Source: an uncultured Collinsella sp. (GTDB lineage: Bacteria; Actinomycetota; Coriobacteriia; Coriobacteriales; Coriobacteriaceae). From it: DNA of 29,620 nucleotides. Both the position numbers and the translations under genes were made by a program. The notes beneath the pieces are model-generated. The model was not told the DNA's origin. It did not search any database and saw only the letters and a list, made by a program, of their open reading frames with translations. Below are positions 7,685-14,154 of this stretch, piece after piece; position 1 is the stretch's first letter; each line of letters begins with the position of its first letter. The stretch lies in contig CATZRJ010000023.1 of NCBI GenBank assembly GCA_958423535.1, positions 1 through 29,620 of the forward strand, given 5' to 3'.

Positions 7685-7781
7685 CAGATGCGCTTATGCC
7701 TATGGGAATAACGGGAACTGGCTTCTGAGCTTGCGCTTTGATACCGTCGAGTACCGCCTGATGCTGTTTCGGCGTCGCCAT
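7685..7781 (-). pseudogene. Possible N-terminal remnant of an unknown gene
   Basis: An ATG at 7781, with AAGGGA 9 nt upstream, starts MATPKQHQAVLDGIKAQAQK followed by PVPVIPIGISASVRD. This looks like a natural protein start. The frame then runs into the opposite-strand LysR gene, where it is no longer credible. It adjoins the decayed MerR tail and is probably a truncated leftover. I cannot name the family. Confidence 0.3.
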
Positions 7782-7791
7782 AGAGCAAGGT

Positions 7792-7934
7792 CCCTTGAGC
7801 ATCGGACGGCATTATTGAGCGTGGGCGTTACGTAGGTATCTTTGATCTCTTCCGGCAAATCGTCGGGGATCAGCGCCTTCATTCTATTCTCGTTGCCATC
7901 CTGAATCGCCTGGTCGTAGTACCAGCATTTGAAC
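7792..7934 (-). pseudogene. Decayed 3' end of a MerR-family regulator gene
   Basis: About 143 bp match the 3' end and flank of the intact MerR gene (9651-9794) in the same orientation. Visible homologous residues are KCWYYDQ and KALIPDDLPEEIKD, against KCWYYGQ and KALIPDGLPEGIKE in the intact copy. One base is missing near the last codons, which shifts the frame past the original stop. Only the tail of the gene survives, and it abuts the yjdF 5' fragment. Confidence 0.7.
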
Positions 7935-7938
7935 CTCT

Positions 7939-8047
7939 GGTGCTCATCGCCGGCTACTTAAGTGCTTTCGCCGCCTCGCGGGCGCGCCGCTTGGGGTTCT
8001 TCGCGGGCTTGCTTGCCTCAGCCGGCTTGCCACCGAAGAACGAGAGC
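7939..8047. repeat. Direct repeat copy 2 (internal yjdF segment)
   Basis: This matches 434-542 in the same orientation with about 8 mismatches. It is the overlap of the two yjdF halves. This copy carries a CGG-to-TAG change relative to copy 1, which ends the frame. Confidence 0.8.
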
Positions 8048-8214
8048 TTCTCCCATTTGCCGACAACGAATTGCAGAATCTCCTCATCGGACGGCTCCGC
8101 GCCGAAGACGATGCGGGCGACGCCGTACCTTCCGCCCCCGACATGCTCCGCCAGCCCGACCCAGAATTGGCCGTCCTGATATACGGTCAGGGTGGACGAC
8201 ACGCTGATCTGCAT
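7954..8214 (-). pseudogene. yjdF: 5' half of a yjdF (DUF2992) gene with premature stop
   Basis: From ATG 8214, preceded by AAAGGAGGAACC, this encodes 86 residues: the YjdF N-terminal domain (VYQDGQFWVGLAEH, VFGAEPSDEEILQFV) and the first basic segment NPKRRAREAAKALK. It then meets TAG at 7954-7956, where the other copy has an arginine codon. About 15 bp later homology to yjdF stops and the MerR remnant begins. The basic C-terminal half is therefore lost, while the start signals are intact, so a short protein could still be made. The upstream 200 bp could hold a yjdF-type riboswitch, but I could not recognise one. Confidence 0.75.
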
Positions 8215-8422
8215 GGCTGGTTCCTCCTTTATGTAGACGACCATGCAGAGAAGGGACAACCAAGGAGGCAGGTTACTGATGCGGACTCCCGCACGCCCAC
8301 GACTACCCGATGTAGACTGTGTTTTCATCTCTGGTGCCCGCATTGTAGAACGCGCGGACGCGCCCTTCATCGCTGCCGACATGACGTGGCTGGGGCTTAC
8401 CCCTCCGACGCGTCTTTGCGCA

Positions 8423-8481
8423 TATTCCCACTCGGTTTCGAAACTTCAAAAAAATTCAAGTTTCGAAACCGAGTGGGAATA
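8423..8481. repeat. Perfect 24-bp inverted repeat with 11-nt loop
   Basis: Arms 8423-8446 and 8458-8481 are exact reverse complements, containing CTCGGTTTCGAAACTT on the left. The loop is CAAAAAAATTC. Each arm holds a TTCGAA palindrome. No T-tract follows on either strand, so it is not a standard terminator. It may be a small mobile or REP-like element, or a structured RNA. No terminal target duplication is obvious. Confidence 0.75.
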
Positions 8482-8510
8482 ATTCCGTTTAAAAGAGCAT
8501 TAGTTGTTAA

Positions 8511-8547
8511 AAGTGCCCTGTGGTATCACGGGGCACTTCTCTTTTTT
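8511..8547 (+). terminator. Intrinsic terminator with no clear gene upstream
   Basis: A 10-bp stem (AAGTGCCCTG / CGGGGCACTT, one G-T pair) with an 8-nt loop is followed by CTCTTTTTT. No plus-strand gene lies between it and the LysR gene 840 bp upstream, so it may be left from a deleted gene or end a small RNA. Confidence 0.7.
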
Positions 8548-8575
8548 GTATCGTATCGGTTTTCTGCAGCAAGTC

Positions 8576-8606
8576 GTCTGAGCTCATGGTTGCTGTGAGC
8601 TCAGAC
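8576..8606. repeat. Perfect 11-bp hairpin
   Basis: GTCTGAGCTCA and TGAGCTCAGAC flank a 9-nt loop. There is no T-tract, and it lies 29 bp after the preceding terminator. Function unknown; it may be an operator or a processed RNA structure. Confidence 0.5.
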
Positions 8607-8651
8607 AACGCTGGATATCGGGGCATCAATTTTTCAGGGGTGTCCCTTTAT

Positions 8652-8829
8652 GAGCAATTATTCGCGTAGCTAGCCTTGATATTAAGTTTAAATTCAGCAA
8701 AGATTACATTGACGTTCGGTACCCATTTAATAACCAGTTGAGCTTCTTGGTACCCATAGGGGCATTTGACCTGGTGCTTTCGTTATTCTTACCGAAGCAG
8801 TTCCGATGGGTAGTTTTATGGATCACATA
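8652..8829 (+). pseudogene. Possible remnant of a membrane-protein gene
   Basis: An AT-rich open frame without a start codon reads SLDIKFKFSKDYIDVRYPFN and then a hydrophobic stretch, LVPIGAFDLVLSLFLPKQFR, ending WVVLWIT at TAA 8827-8829. It looks like natural protein sequence with a membrane segment. It overlaps the start of the following small ORF by about 12 nt. In a neighbouring frame ATGAGCAATTATTCGCGT just upstream could be the original start after a frameshift. The family is not recognised. Confidence 0.3.
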
Positions 8830-8922
8830 ATCGGAGGGCTTGCCGGAATCTGCCACATTATCTTAACAATTGGGCTTGCCTTTCTGTTCCATGCCTTCAT
8901 TGAACCAGCAGAAAACAACTAA
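8806..8922 (+). CDS. Small single-helix membrane protein (38 residues, hypothetical)
   Basis: The frame from ATG 8806 (or the in-frame ATG 8818) to TAA 8920-8922 encodes MGSFMDHIIGGLAGICHIIL followed by TIGLAFLFHAFIEPAENN. This is one strong membrane helix with a polar tail. It ends 13 bp before the start of the VOC gene, whose ribosome binding site follows the stop at once, so the two are probably co-transcribed. AT-rich compared with the genes on either side. No family recognised. Confidence 0.4.
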   Translation: MGSFMDHIIGGLAGICHIILTIGLAFLFHAFIEPAENN

Positions 8923-8935
8923 CGAGGAGGAACTT

Positions 8936-9394
8936 ATGATTGGACAGATCTACCATGTGGGATTGACTGTCAGCGACCTGGGCCGTTCCGTGGCGTTTTA
9001 TCGGGATGTGCTGGGCCTTCAGTATCAGGGGGAGCTCCTGATGGAGGGCAAAGAGACGGAGGCAATGTTCCGGCGAGAAAACTGCAAGGCTCGGGTTGCT
9101 TATCTGAACGGCTCGGATCAGCTGCATATGCCGCCGGTGGAACTAATCCAGTTTGTGGAGGATGAAATTCACCGCAAGCCCGCGGATCTTTTCACAACTT
9201 CCATATCAGAACTTTGCTTCTATGCAGAGGATGCCGATGCGGTCTATCAAAAACTGGTGGAGCAGGGTGTGGAGTGTTTCTCCGCTCCCCAGATATTTGA
9301 TTTTCGGCAGGATGGCTTTGGCCGGAGCAGAGCCTTCTACTTTCGGGATCCAGATGGAATCATATTAGAAATCATGCAGCCGCTGGACAAGTGA
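8936..9394 (+). CDS. VOC-family (glyoxalase/dioxygenase-like) protein
   Basis: This 152-residue protein carries one vicinal oxygen chelate domain: YHVGLTVSDLGRSVAFYRDVLGL at the N-terminus and FYFRDPDGIILEIMQP at the C-terminus. Likely metal ligands are His7 and the late Glu in ILEIMQ. Such proteins are glyoxalases, dioxygenases or fosfomycin/bleomycin-type resistance proteins, and the sequence does not settle which. The ATG at 8936 follows AACGAGGAGGAAC, so the longer frame from 8870 is rejected. A bidirectional terminator follows at 9578-9616. Confidence 0.85.
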   Translation: MIGQIYHVGLTVSDLGRSVAFYRDVLGLQYQGELLMEGKETEAMFRRENCKARVAYLNGSDQLHMPPVELIQFVEDEIHRKPADLFTTSISELCFYAEDADAVYQKLVEQGVECFSAPQIFDFRQDGFGRSRAFYFRDPDGIILEIMQPLDK

Positions 9395-9403
9395 TCTTTT
9401 GCC

Positions 9404-9490
9404 TCAGCGGATGTAGCGGTCGATCCATTTCGCCAACAGGCCCTTTCTGCCCGGATACCCCAGGGCTCGCTGGATGGCTGTCATGCGCTT
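9404..9490 (-). pseudogene. IS3-type transposase OrfA remnant
   Basis: A short minus-strand frame reads MTAIQRALGYPGRKGLLAKW followed by IDRYIR and a stop. The ALGYP...L..W pattern matches the helix-turn-helix region of IS3-family OrfA proteins. Nothing else of the element and no terminal repeats are visible. It marks past insertion activity between the VOC and MerR genes. Confidence 0.45.
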
Positions 9491-9577
9491 CCCATTTCGC
9501 TAAACAAGCGTCAAAGAGGATTATCGATCGTTTCGGCATCGCCACTGAACTGCGCTATCAGCAAAGTGGCAGGAATA

Positions 9578-9616
9578 AAGGCCTCCGAATCTTCTGGTTC
9601 GGCGGCCTTCTTTTTT
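9578..9616 (+). terminator. Bidirectional intrinsic terminator
   Basis: A 12-bp stem with one mismatch (9578-9589 with 9598-9609) and a short loop is followed by six T on the plus strand, and by TTTATT on the minus strand. It can end both the VOC transcript and the converging merR transcript. Confidence 0.75.
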
Positions 9617-9670
9617 CATTGCTACCCGAAAAAGAACTCCTTGACGAACTCCTTTGAGCATCGGACGGCA

Positions 9671-10111
9671 CTATCGAGCGTGAGCGTTTTCGTAGGCCTC
9701 TTTGATTCCTTCTGGCAAGCCGTCGGGAATCAGTGCCTTCAGCTCAGCCTCGCTGTTGCCCTGATTCAGCTGCCCGTAGTACCAGCATTTGAACTTCAAC
9801 ATGTCCAGCGCGCGGTTCATGCTCTCGATCTCCGACTCCATATGGGCCTTACGCTCCTCGAACATGGCCTTGCGCTGGGGGTAAGTGGACGGGCCCTCCG
9901 CACACCATTCCATGAACAGACGGATGTCCTTGATCTCCATCTCCGCTTTCTTCAGGCATTCGATGACTCGAAGCGCCTCGAGTTCCGTGTCGCCGAATCG
10001 ACGAATGCCGGACGTCCGCTCCAGCCCCGGGAACAATCCCTGCTTGTCGTAATACCGCAGCGTTGAGGCGGGCAAGCCGAACATTTCCGCCACCTGTCCG
10101 ATTGTGTACAT
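9671..10111 (-). CDS. MerR-family transcriptional regulator
   Basis: This 146-residue regulator starts MYTIGQVAEMFGLPASTLRY, the MerR winged helix-turn-helix, followed by YDKQGLFPG and a long dimerisation helix at about residues 75-110. It has no cysteine cluster for metal sensing and ends in the KALIPDGLPEGIKEAYE tail seen in MerR regulators linked to aldo/keto reductases and other small-molecule enzymes. GGAGGGGCC precedes the ATG. It is divergent from the decarboxylase-cupin and hydrolase genes, and a perfect dyad lies between them. A decayed copy of its 3' end lies at 7792-7934. Confidence 0.92.
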   Translation of the reverse strand: MYTIGQVAEMFGLPASTLRYYDKQGLFPGLERTSGIRRFGDTELEALRVIECLKKAEMEIKDIRLFMEWCAEGPSTYPQRKAMFEERKAHMESEIESMNRALDMLKFKCWYYGQLNQGNSEAELKALIPDGLPEGIKEAYENAHAR

Positions 10112-10142
10112 GGCCCCTCCGAATAAATCTCGAATTCACTCC

Positions 10143-10173
10143 TTGACCTAAAGTCAGGTTTAGGTATTACCTT
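10143..10173 (+). promoter_or_regulatory. MerR-type promoter with operator dyad
   Basis: A TTGACC -35 at 10143-10148 is followed after 19 bp by TACCTT at 10168-10173. This is the long spacing typical of MerR-activated promoters. Inside lies the perfect 7-6-7 dyad ACCTAAA-GTCAGG-TTTAGGT (10146-10165). It fits control of the downstream decarboxylase and hydrolase genes by the divergent MerR protein. Confidence 0.7.
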
Positions 10174-10216
10174 CATTCTCGTCAATATAAATCGGTAGCG
10201 CAAGGGGTGATCCGTA

Positions 10217-10366
10217 ATGGGCAAAACGGTTTTCGCCGGCGGCGTGAGCGGTGTGGGCGATATCGCCGGGCATCCCGCTCTGGAACGGGCGCGACGAATG
10301 GGCATGGAAATCTTGGCGGGCTACTTAGCCGCGCGGAGACGGATTCGTGTCCAGAACCATCGATAG
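10217..10366 (+). CDS. Short ORF (49 residues) ahead of the decarboxylase-cupin gene
   Basis: ATG 10217, with AAGGGG 10 nt upstream, opens MGKTVFAGGVSGVGDIAGHP and runs to a basic tail ending RIRVQNHR. Its TAG is the first part of the TAGGAGG ribosome binding site of the next gene, a typical coupled arrangement. The first residues look like the nucleotide-binding start of an oxidoreductase, so it may be a collapsed gene rather than a designed leader. Family not recognised. Confidence 0.4.
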   Translation: MGKTVFAGGVSGVGDIAGHPALERARRMGMEILAGYLAARRRIRVQNHR

Positions 10367-10379
10367 GAGGAAATCGATC

Positions 10380-11144
10380 ATGGCAATTAAACAGACGGCG
10401 GGCAGAGACGCCCTGGGGGATTTTGCCCCCAAATTTGCACAGCTCAATGACGATGTGCTGTTCGGCGAGGTATGGAGCCGAGAAGACAGGCTTTCCCTTC
10501 GAGACCGCAGCGTGGTGACGGTGGTTGCCTTGATGGCACAGGGGCTGACGGACTCCTCGTTCCAATATCATCTGATGTCCGCAAAGAACAACGGGGTGAC
10601 TAGGGCTGAGATAGCGGAAATCCTTACGCATGCGGCGTTTTATGCGGGATGGTCCAAGGCGTGGGCGGCCTTTCGCATGGCGAAGGAGGTCTGGGCAGAT
10701 GATGATGCCGCTGATGCAAGAGCTGAGCATCAAAACGAGATGGCCTTTCCTATCGGTGTCCCCAACGACGCGTTTGCGAAGTACTTTATTGGGCAAAGCT
10801 ACCTCGCGCCCCTTTCCACCGAGCAAGTCGGCGTTTACAATGTGACGTTTGAGCCCGGCTGCCGCAACAACTGGCATGTCCATCACGCCAAAAGCGGTGG
10901 CGGACAGATCCTCGTCTGCGTGGCCGGTCGAGGGCTTTACCAGGAATGGGGTAAACCGGCACAGGAACTGCGCCCTGGCGACGTGGTCAACATCGCCCCG
11001 GGTGTGAAACATTGGCACGGTGCGGCGCCCGACAGCTGGTTCTCCCATCTCGCGGTGGAGGTTCCGGGCGAGGAGGCCTCCAACGAGTGGTTGGAGCCCG
11101 TGGACGACGAGCAATACCTTAAAGCGATTGACGGGAAGGCTTAG
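10380..11144 (+). CDS. Carboxymuconolactone decarboxylase / cupin fusion protein
   Basis: The 254 residues comprise an N-terminal carboxymuconolactone decarboxylase (AhpD-like) domain at about 20-110, with DRSVVTVVALMAQG and EIAEILTHAAFYAGW, and a C-terminal cupin at about 145-245. The cupin metal ligands are visible as the His166/His168/His169 group and the later His211/His213. Such fusions are common in gut bacteria and likely act on small organic acids or hydroperoxides; the substrate is unknown. ATG 10380 follows TAGGAGG. The stop is 2 nt before the alpha/beta hydrolase start, so the two are tightly coupled, presumably under MerR control. Confidence 0.9.
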   Translation: MAIKQTAGRDALGDFAPKFAQLNDDVLFGEVWSREDRLSLRDRSVVTVVALMAQGLTDSSFQYHLMSAKNNGVTRAEIAEILTHAAFYAGWSKAWAAFRMAKEVWADDDAADARAEHQNEMAFPIGVPNDAFAKYFIGQSYLAPLSTEQVGVYNVTFEPGCRNNWHVHHAKSGGGQILVCVAGRGLYQEWGKPAQELRPGDVVNIAPGVKHWHGAAPDSWFSHLAVEVPGEEASNEWLEPVDDEQYLKAIDGKA

Positions 11145-11146
11145 GC

Positions 11147-12118
11147 ATGGAGCAGTTGAAACTGACGCAGGAATGGGACAAGGTATTCCCCAAAAGCGAC
11201 AAGGTTGAGCACAGCAAGGCGACCTTCCACAACCGATACGGCATCACGCTGGCTGCCGACGTGTACGTGCCTAAGAACGCGGAAGGCAAGCTGCCCGCCA
11301 TCGCCGTCAGCGGCCCGTTTGGCGCGGTGAAAGAGCAGTCCTGCGGTCTGTACGCGCAGAAGATGGCGGAGCTGGGATTTTTCGCAATTGCCTTTGACCC
11401 GTCCTATACCGGCGAGAGCGGCGGCACGCCCCGCTATGTAGCATCGCCGGACATCAACACCGAGGACTTTTGCGCAGCGGTGGATTTCCTCTCTGTGCAG
11501 GAAAGCGTTGACCCGGAGCGTATCGGCATCATCGGTATCTGCGGTTGGGGCGGCATGGCAGTCAATGCGGCAGCCATCGACACCCGTATCAAAGCTACCG
11601 CGGCTATGACCATGTACGATATGACCCGCGTGACCGCAAACGGCTATTTTGACGCCGAGGATTCCAAGCAGGCGCGCTTTGAAAAGCGGAAAGCGCTGAA
11701 CGCGCAGCGCACCGAGGACTATAAAAACGGCAGCTATGCGCTGGCGGGCGGCGTGGTCGATCCGCTACCGGAGGATGCGCCGCAGTTTGTAGCGGACTAT
11801 TATGCCTACTACAAAACTCCGCGAGGCTATCATCCCCGCAGCCTGAACTCCAACGGTGGCTGGAATGCGACGTCTTCGCTGTCATTTTTGAATATGCCGA
11901 TTTTGCAATACAGCAGCGAAATCCGCTCTGCTGTGTTGCTGGTGCATGGAGAGAAGGCGCACTCCCGCTATTTCAGCGAAACCGCGTACGGCAAGCTGAC
12001 GGGGGACAACAAGGAATTGCTCATTATCCCTGGTGCCAGCCACACCGACCTTTACGATCAGATGGACATCATTCCGTTTGGAAAGCTGAAGGCATTCTTT
12101 GAGGAATATCTGAAATAA
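11147..12118 (+). CDS. Alpha/beta hydrolase (dienelactone-hydrolase / YcjY-like)
   Basis: This 323-residue cytosolic hydrolase has the nucleophile elbow GICGWGG at about 130-136, with Cys132 in the place usually held by serine, and a late GASHTDLYDQ carrying the probable catalytic His (about 299). Cysteine nucleophiles are known in dienelactone hydrolases, and GICGWGG is usual for this subgroup. No signal peptide. It starts 2 nt after the decarboxylase-cupin stop without its own strong ribosome binding site, so translation is probably coupled. The substrate is unknown. Confidence 0.88.
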   Translation: MEQLKLTQEWDKVFPKSDKVEHSKATFHNRYGITLAADVYVPKNAEGKLPAIAVSGPFGAVKEQSCGLYAQKMAELGFFAIAFDPSYTGESGGTPRYVASPDINTEDFCAAVDFLSVQESVDPERIGIIGICGWGGMAVNAAAIDTRIKATAAMTMYDMTRVTANGYFDAEDSKQARFEKRKALNAQRTEDYKNGSYALAGGVVDPLPEDAPQFVADYYAYYKTPRGYHPRSLNSNGGWNATSSLSFLNMPILQYSSEIRSAVLLVHGEKAHSRYFSETAYGKLTGDNKELLIIPGASHTDLYDQMDIIPFGKLKAFFEEYLK

Positions 12119-12225
12119 GGCGTGCCTCGATTCAATGCCAAGTCTCCAGCAACGATTCTTCTAAAGAGTGGGAGTAGCTGAAACGAGGTGCTTGAATAGC
12201 TCCATCCGTTTTGGCTACAAGAAAA

Positions 12226-12247
12226 CATGCCGCGCGCCTGCGGCATG
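12226..12247 (+). promoter_or_regulatory. Hairpin just before the FMN-reductase-like gene
   Basis: CATGCCGC and GCGGCATG form a perfect 8-bp stem with a 6-nt loop, immediately upstream of the GGAGGG ribosome binding site. No T-tract. It may stabilise or insulate the downstream message. No other feature is visible in 12119-12225. Confidence 0.45.
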
Positions 12248-12263
12248 AAGGAGGGAGATTTCT

Positions 12264-12794
12264 ATGAATATCGTTGTATTGAGTGGCAGCCCGCGCAAGG
12301 GCGCCAATACCGACACCATGGTCGAGGCGTTTGCTGAGACCGCGCGTGAGGGTGGCCATACGGTCGAGGTCATCCGCGTTGCCAGTAAGAAAATCGCTGG
12401 TTGTCTGGGGTGTCAGTATTGCTTCGCCCACGAGGGCACTTGCGTGCAGAAGGATGACATGGCCAACGTGATCGAGTCGCTGAAAGACGCCGACATGGTT
12501 GTCTTCGCTTCGCCTATCTACTGGTTTGATATCACTGCGCAGGAGAAGGCCGCCATCGATCGCCTATACGCCTTCGGTGCTACGGGCTTCCCGTTCACCA
12601 AGACGGCCCTTTTGCTCGATAGCCACAGCGCGGGCGTCTATGATGCGGCGATCGCTATGTACAAGTCGACCTGCGCGTACTGCAAGTGGGAGGACCAGGG
12701 CATTGTCGCCATCAGCGGTATGACCGAGCGCGACAGCATGGCATCGTCGCCCAAGTTGAAAGAGGTGCGAGAGCTCGCTCGCAAGCTCGCCTAA
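12264..12794 (+). CDS. Flavodoxin-family NAD(P)H-dependent oxidoreductase (FMN reductase-like)
   Basis: This 176-residue flavoprotein has the FMN-phosphate loop SGSPRKGANT at residues 7-16 and FASPIYWFDIT later, the hallmark of NADPH-dependent FMN reductases and iron-sulfur flavoproteins. Four cysteines at 47, 50, 53 and 60 (GCLGCQYC...C) could hold an Fe-S cluster or form a redox disulfide. Family members reduce quinones, azo or nitro compounds; the substrate here is unknown. GAAGGAGGGAG precedes the ATG. It lies 145 bp after the hydrolase and may be a separate unit. Confidence 0.88.
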   Translation: MNIVVLSGSPRKGANTDTMVEAFAETAREGGHTVEVIRVASKKIAGCLGCQYCFAHEGTCVQKDDMANVIESLKDADMVVFASPIYWFDITAQEKAAIDRLYAFGATGFPFTKTALLLDSHSAGVYDAAIAMYKSTCAYCKWEDQGIVAISGMTERDSMASSPKLKEVRELARKLA

Positions 12795-12808
12795 GGACAA
12801 GAAGAGCA

Positions 12809-12871
12809 CATGGCAATCAGCGTTATTGGAAGTACTTGCCGTCCTTGCCAGGTGAATCGTTGATTGCCATG
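12809..12871. repeat. Spaced inverted repeat between convergent genes
   Basis: CATGGCAATCAGCG and CGTTGATTGCCATG (13 of 14 positions pair) flank 35 bp in the gap between the FMN-reductase-like gene and the convergent ATPase gene. No T-tract. It may work as a weak bidirectional terminator or be an unclassified element. Confidence 0.45.
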
Positions 12872-12902
12872 CGCCGTTGCCCTTGCGGACAATCTTGGCG
12901 TG

Positions 12903-13997
12903 CTAAAACGCCTTCTCGTTCAAGAATTCCCTGAACGCGGGAATGTCAAAGCCAACGAGACCACGCCCGCGCTCTCCAATGACGCCGTCCTCCAGGAGGC
13001 GGCGTTTGTATTGGCTTGCGTAGTTGCTGGCGACGCCCATGCGTTTGGCTATCTCCGAGACCCTGCTGGGGCCAGAATCGGGCAGCATCGCGAGCAAAAA
13101 CTCAATGTCTTTATCGGAAAGCTCCCGATAGGTCGTTTCGAGAATTCGATCGCACAGCTCCATGCGGGCAAGCAGAGAACCCTGTTGTACATCAGGTGCA
13201 CTGATTTTGGGCGAGTTCTCCGAAACATCCCATGTGCGATATCCGACGAGCTGCATCATATAGGGAAATCCGTCGACGGCCTTCACGGCATCTTCGAGCG
13301 CTTCTGGCGTGATTGAGCGGCCTCCGGCCTCAACGGTTTTGCGGAATGCGTTTGCAATTTCAACGTCAGTGATTCGTCCCAACTGATGATATTGGGAACG
13401 CCTGAGGAATGAGACGGAATCGTTACGCAGCAACGCCGATACCTTGTAGGGCAGTCCTGCCATGAGTAGGGCAACTTTTTTACCTTCGCGTACAAAGTGC
13501 TGGTAAACAGAGGCAAATTGGAGCATTTCTTCGAGATCGACGGTGACTTCATCGATGGTGATGAGAAGTCCGATGTCATGTTTTTCGAGTTGCTTAAAGA
13601 TGCCATTCATGCGCGTGCGCCAGTTGCCCTGAGCCTCTTGAGCATATGTCCAATCGATGCCCACTGGGCCAATTTGAACACCGTTTATGCGCGCGTGAGG
13701 CTGTGAGAGGTAGCTATCTGCGGCTTCTTTGGTTCGCTCGATAATATCTTCGAGCATGCCTGGCATGGCGGAGACATTTGCTGCGATCCAGTCGTGTTCA
13801 AGCGCCGTTTCTGAAAGGAGCGAGAGAAGCGCCGTCTTGCCCGTTCCCCTTGCGCCAGTAAAAATGGTCGACAGGTTGGGATCTCCCGGGCCGTTGATAA
13901 AGCCACGGTTGATGTCACGCAGGATATGCTCGCGACCCGCTAGAAAGGGAGGGACGCTTCCGAACGTCGGGGTAAAGGGGTTCTTGCTGTACTCCAT
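12903..13997 (-). CDS. AAA-type P-loop ATPase with C-terminal winged helix
   Basis: The 364-residue protein begins with YSKNPFTPTFGSVPPFLAGR, typical of standalone AAA/archaeal-type ATPases. Walker A is GARGTGKT (residues 48-55) and Walker B is LLITIDE (144-150). An arginine-rich sensor region with FLRRSQYHQLG follows, then a winged helix-turn-helix at about 295-355 (PSRVSEIAKRMGVASNYASQ). It should bind and hydrolyse ATP and bind DNA; its role is unknown. The ATG at 13997 follows AAAGGAGC. The promoter side carries three exact 19-bp repeats. It lies downstream of the topoisomerase operon but behind a terminator. A decayed copy of codons about 38-113 lies at 28863-29092. Confidence 0.85.
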   Translation of the reverse strand: MEYSKNPFTPTFGSVPPFLAGREHILRDINRGFINGPGDPNLSTIFTGARGTGKTALLSLLSETALEHDWIAANVSAMPGMLEDIIERTKEAADSYLSQPHARINGVQIGPVGIDWTYAQEAQGNWRTRMNGIFKQLEKHDIGLLITIDEVTVDLEEMLQFASVYQHFVREGKKVALLMAGLPYKVSALLRNDSVSFLRRSQYHQLGRITDVEIANAFRKTVEAGGRSITPEALEDAVKAVDGFPYMMQLVGYRTWDVSENSPKISAPDVQQGSLLARMELCDRILETTYRELSDKDIEFLLAMLPDSGPSRVSEIAKRMGVASNYASQYKRRLLEDGVIGERGRGLVGFDIPAFREFLNEKAF

Positions 13998-14006
13998 GGT
14001 AGCTCC

Positions 14007-14063
14007 TTTGCAAGTTTTGCTAATTTTTGCAAGTTTTGCTAATTTTTGCAAGTTTTGCTAACG
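14007..14063 (-). repeat. Three tandem 19-bp repeats before the AAA ATPase gene
   Basis: Units start at 14007, 14026 and 14045. On the plus strand each is TTTGCAAGTTTTGCTAATT, with the third differing only in its last two bases. Each contains the small dyad GCAA-GTT-TTGC. The array begins 10 bp from the ATPase start codon and covers its ribosome binding and leader region. Exact 19-bp phasing, near two helix turns, suggests side-by-side binding of a regulator, possibly the ATPase's own winged helix. Confidence 0.8.
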
Positions 14064-14154
14064 ACTGACCAATGGGCATCGAAGCAGTGACGCTGACATT
14101 TTTTACGCAGAAAAATAAGCAGAAATCAATTTATCTGCGTTAAAAAATAGTTGA

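Noticed and set aside
7005..7802. A 265-codon minus-strand frame across the LysR gene
   Set aside because: It overlaps a clear LysR gene on the opposite strand. Only its first 35 codons outside lysR look natural, and those are listed separately as a remnant.
8215..8420. A possible yjdF-type riboswitch upstream of the yjdF 5' fragment
   Set aside because: The position is right and small hairpins such as TGCGGGAGTCCGCA exist, but I could not match the conserved core. A covariance-model search (Rfam yjdF motif) would decide it.
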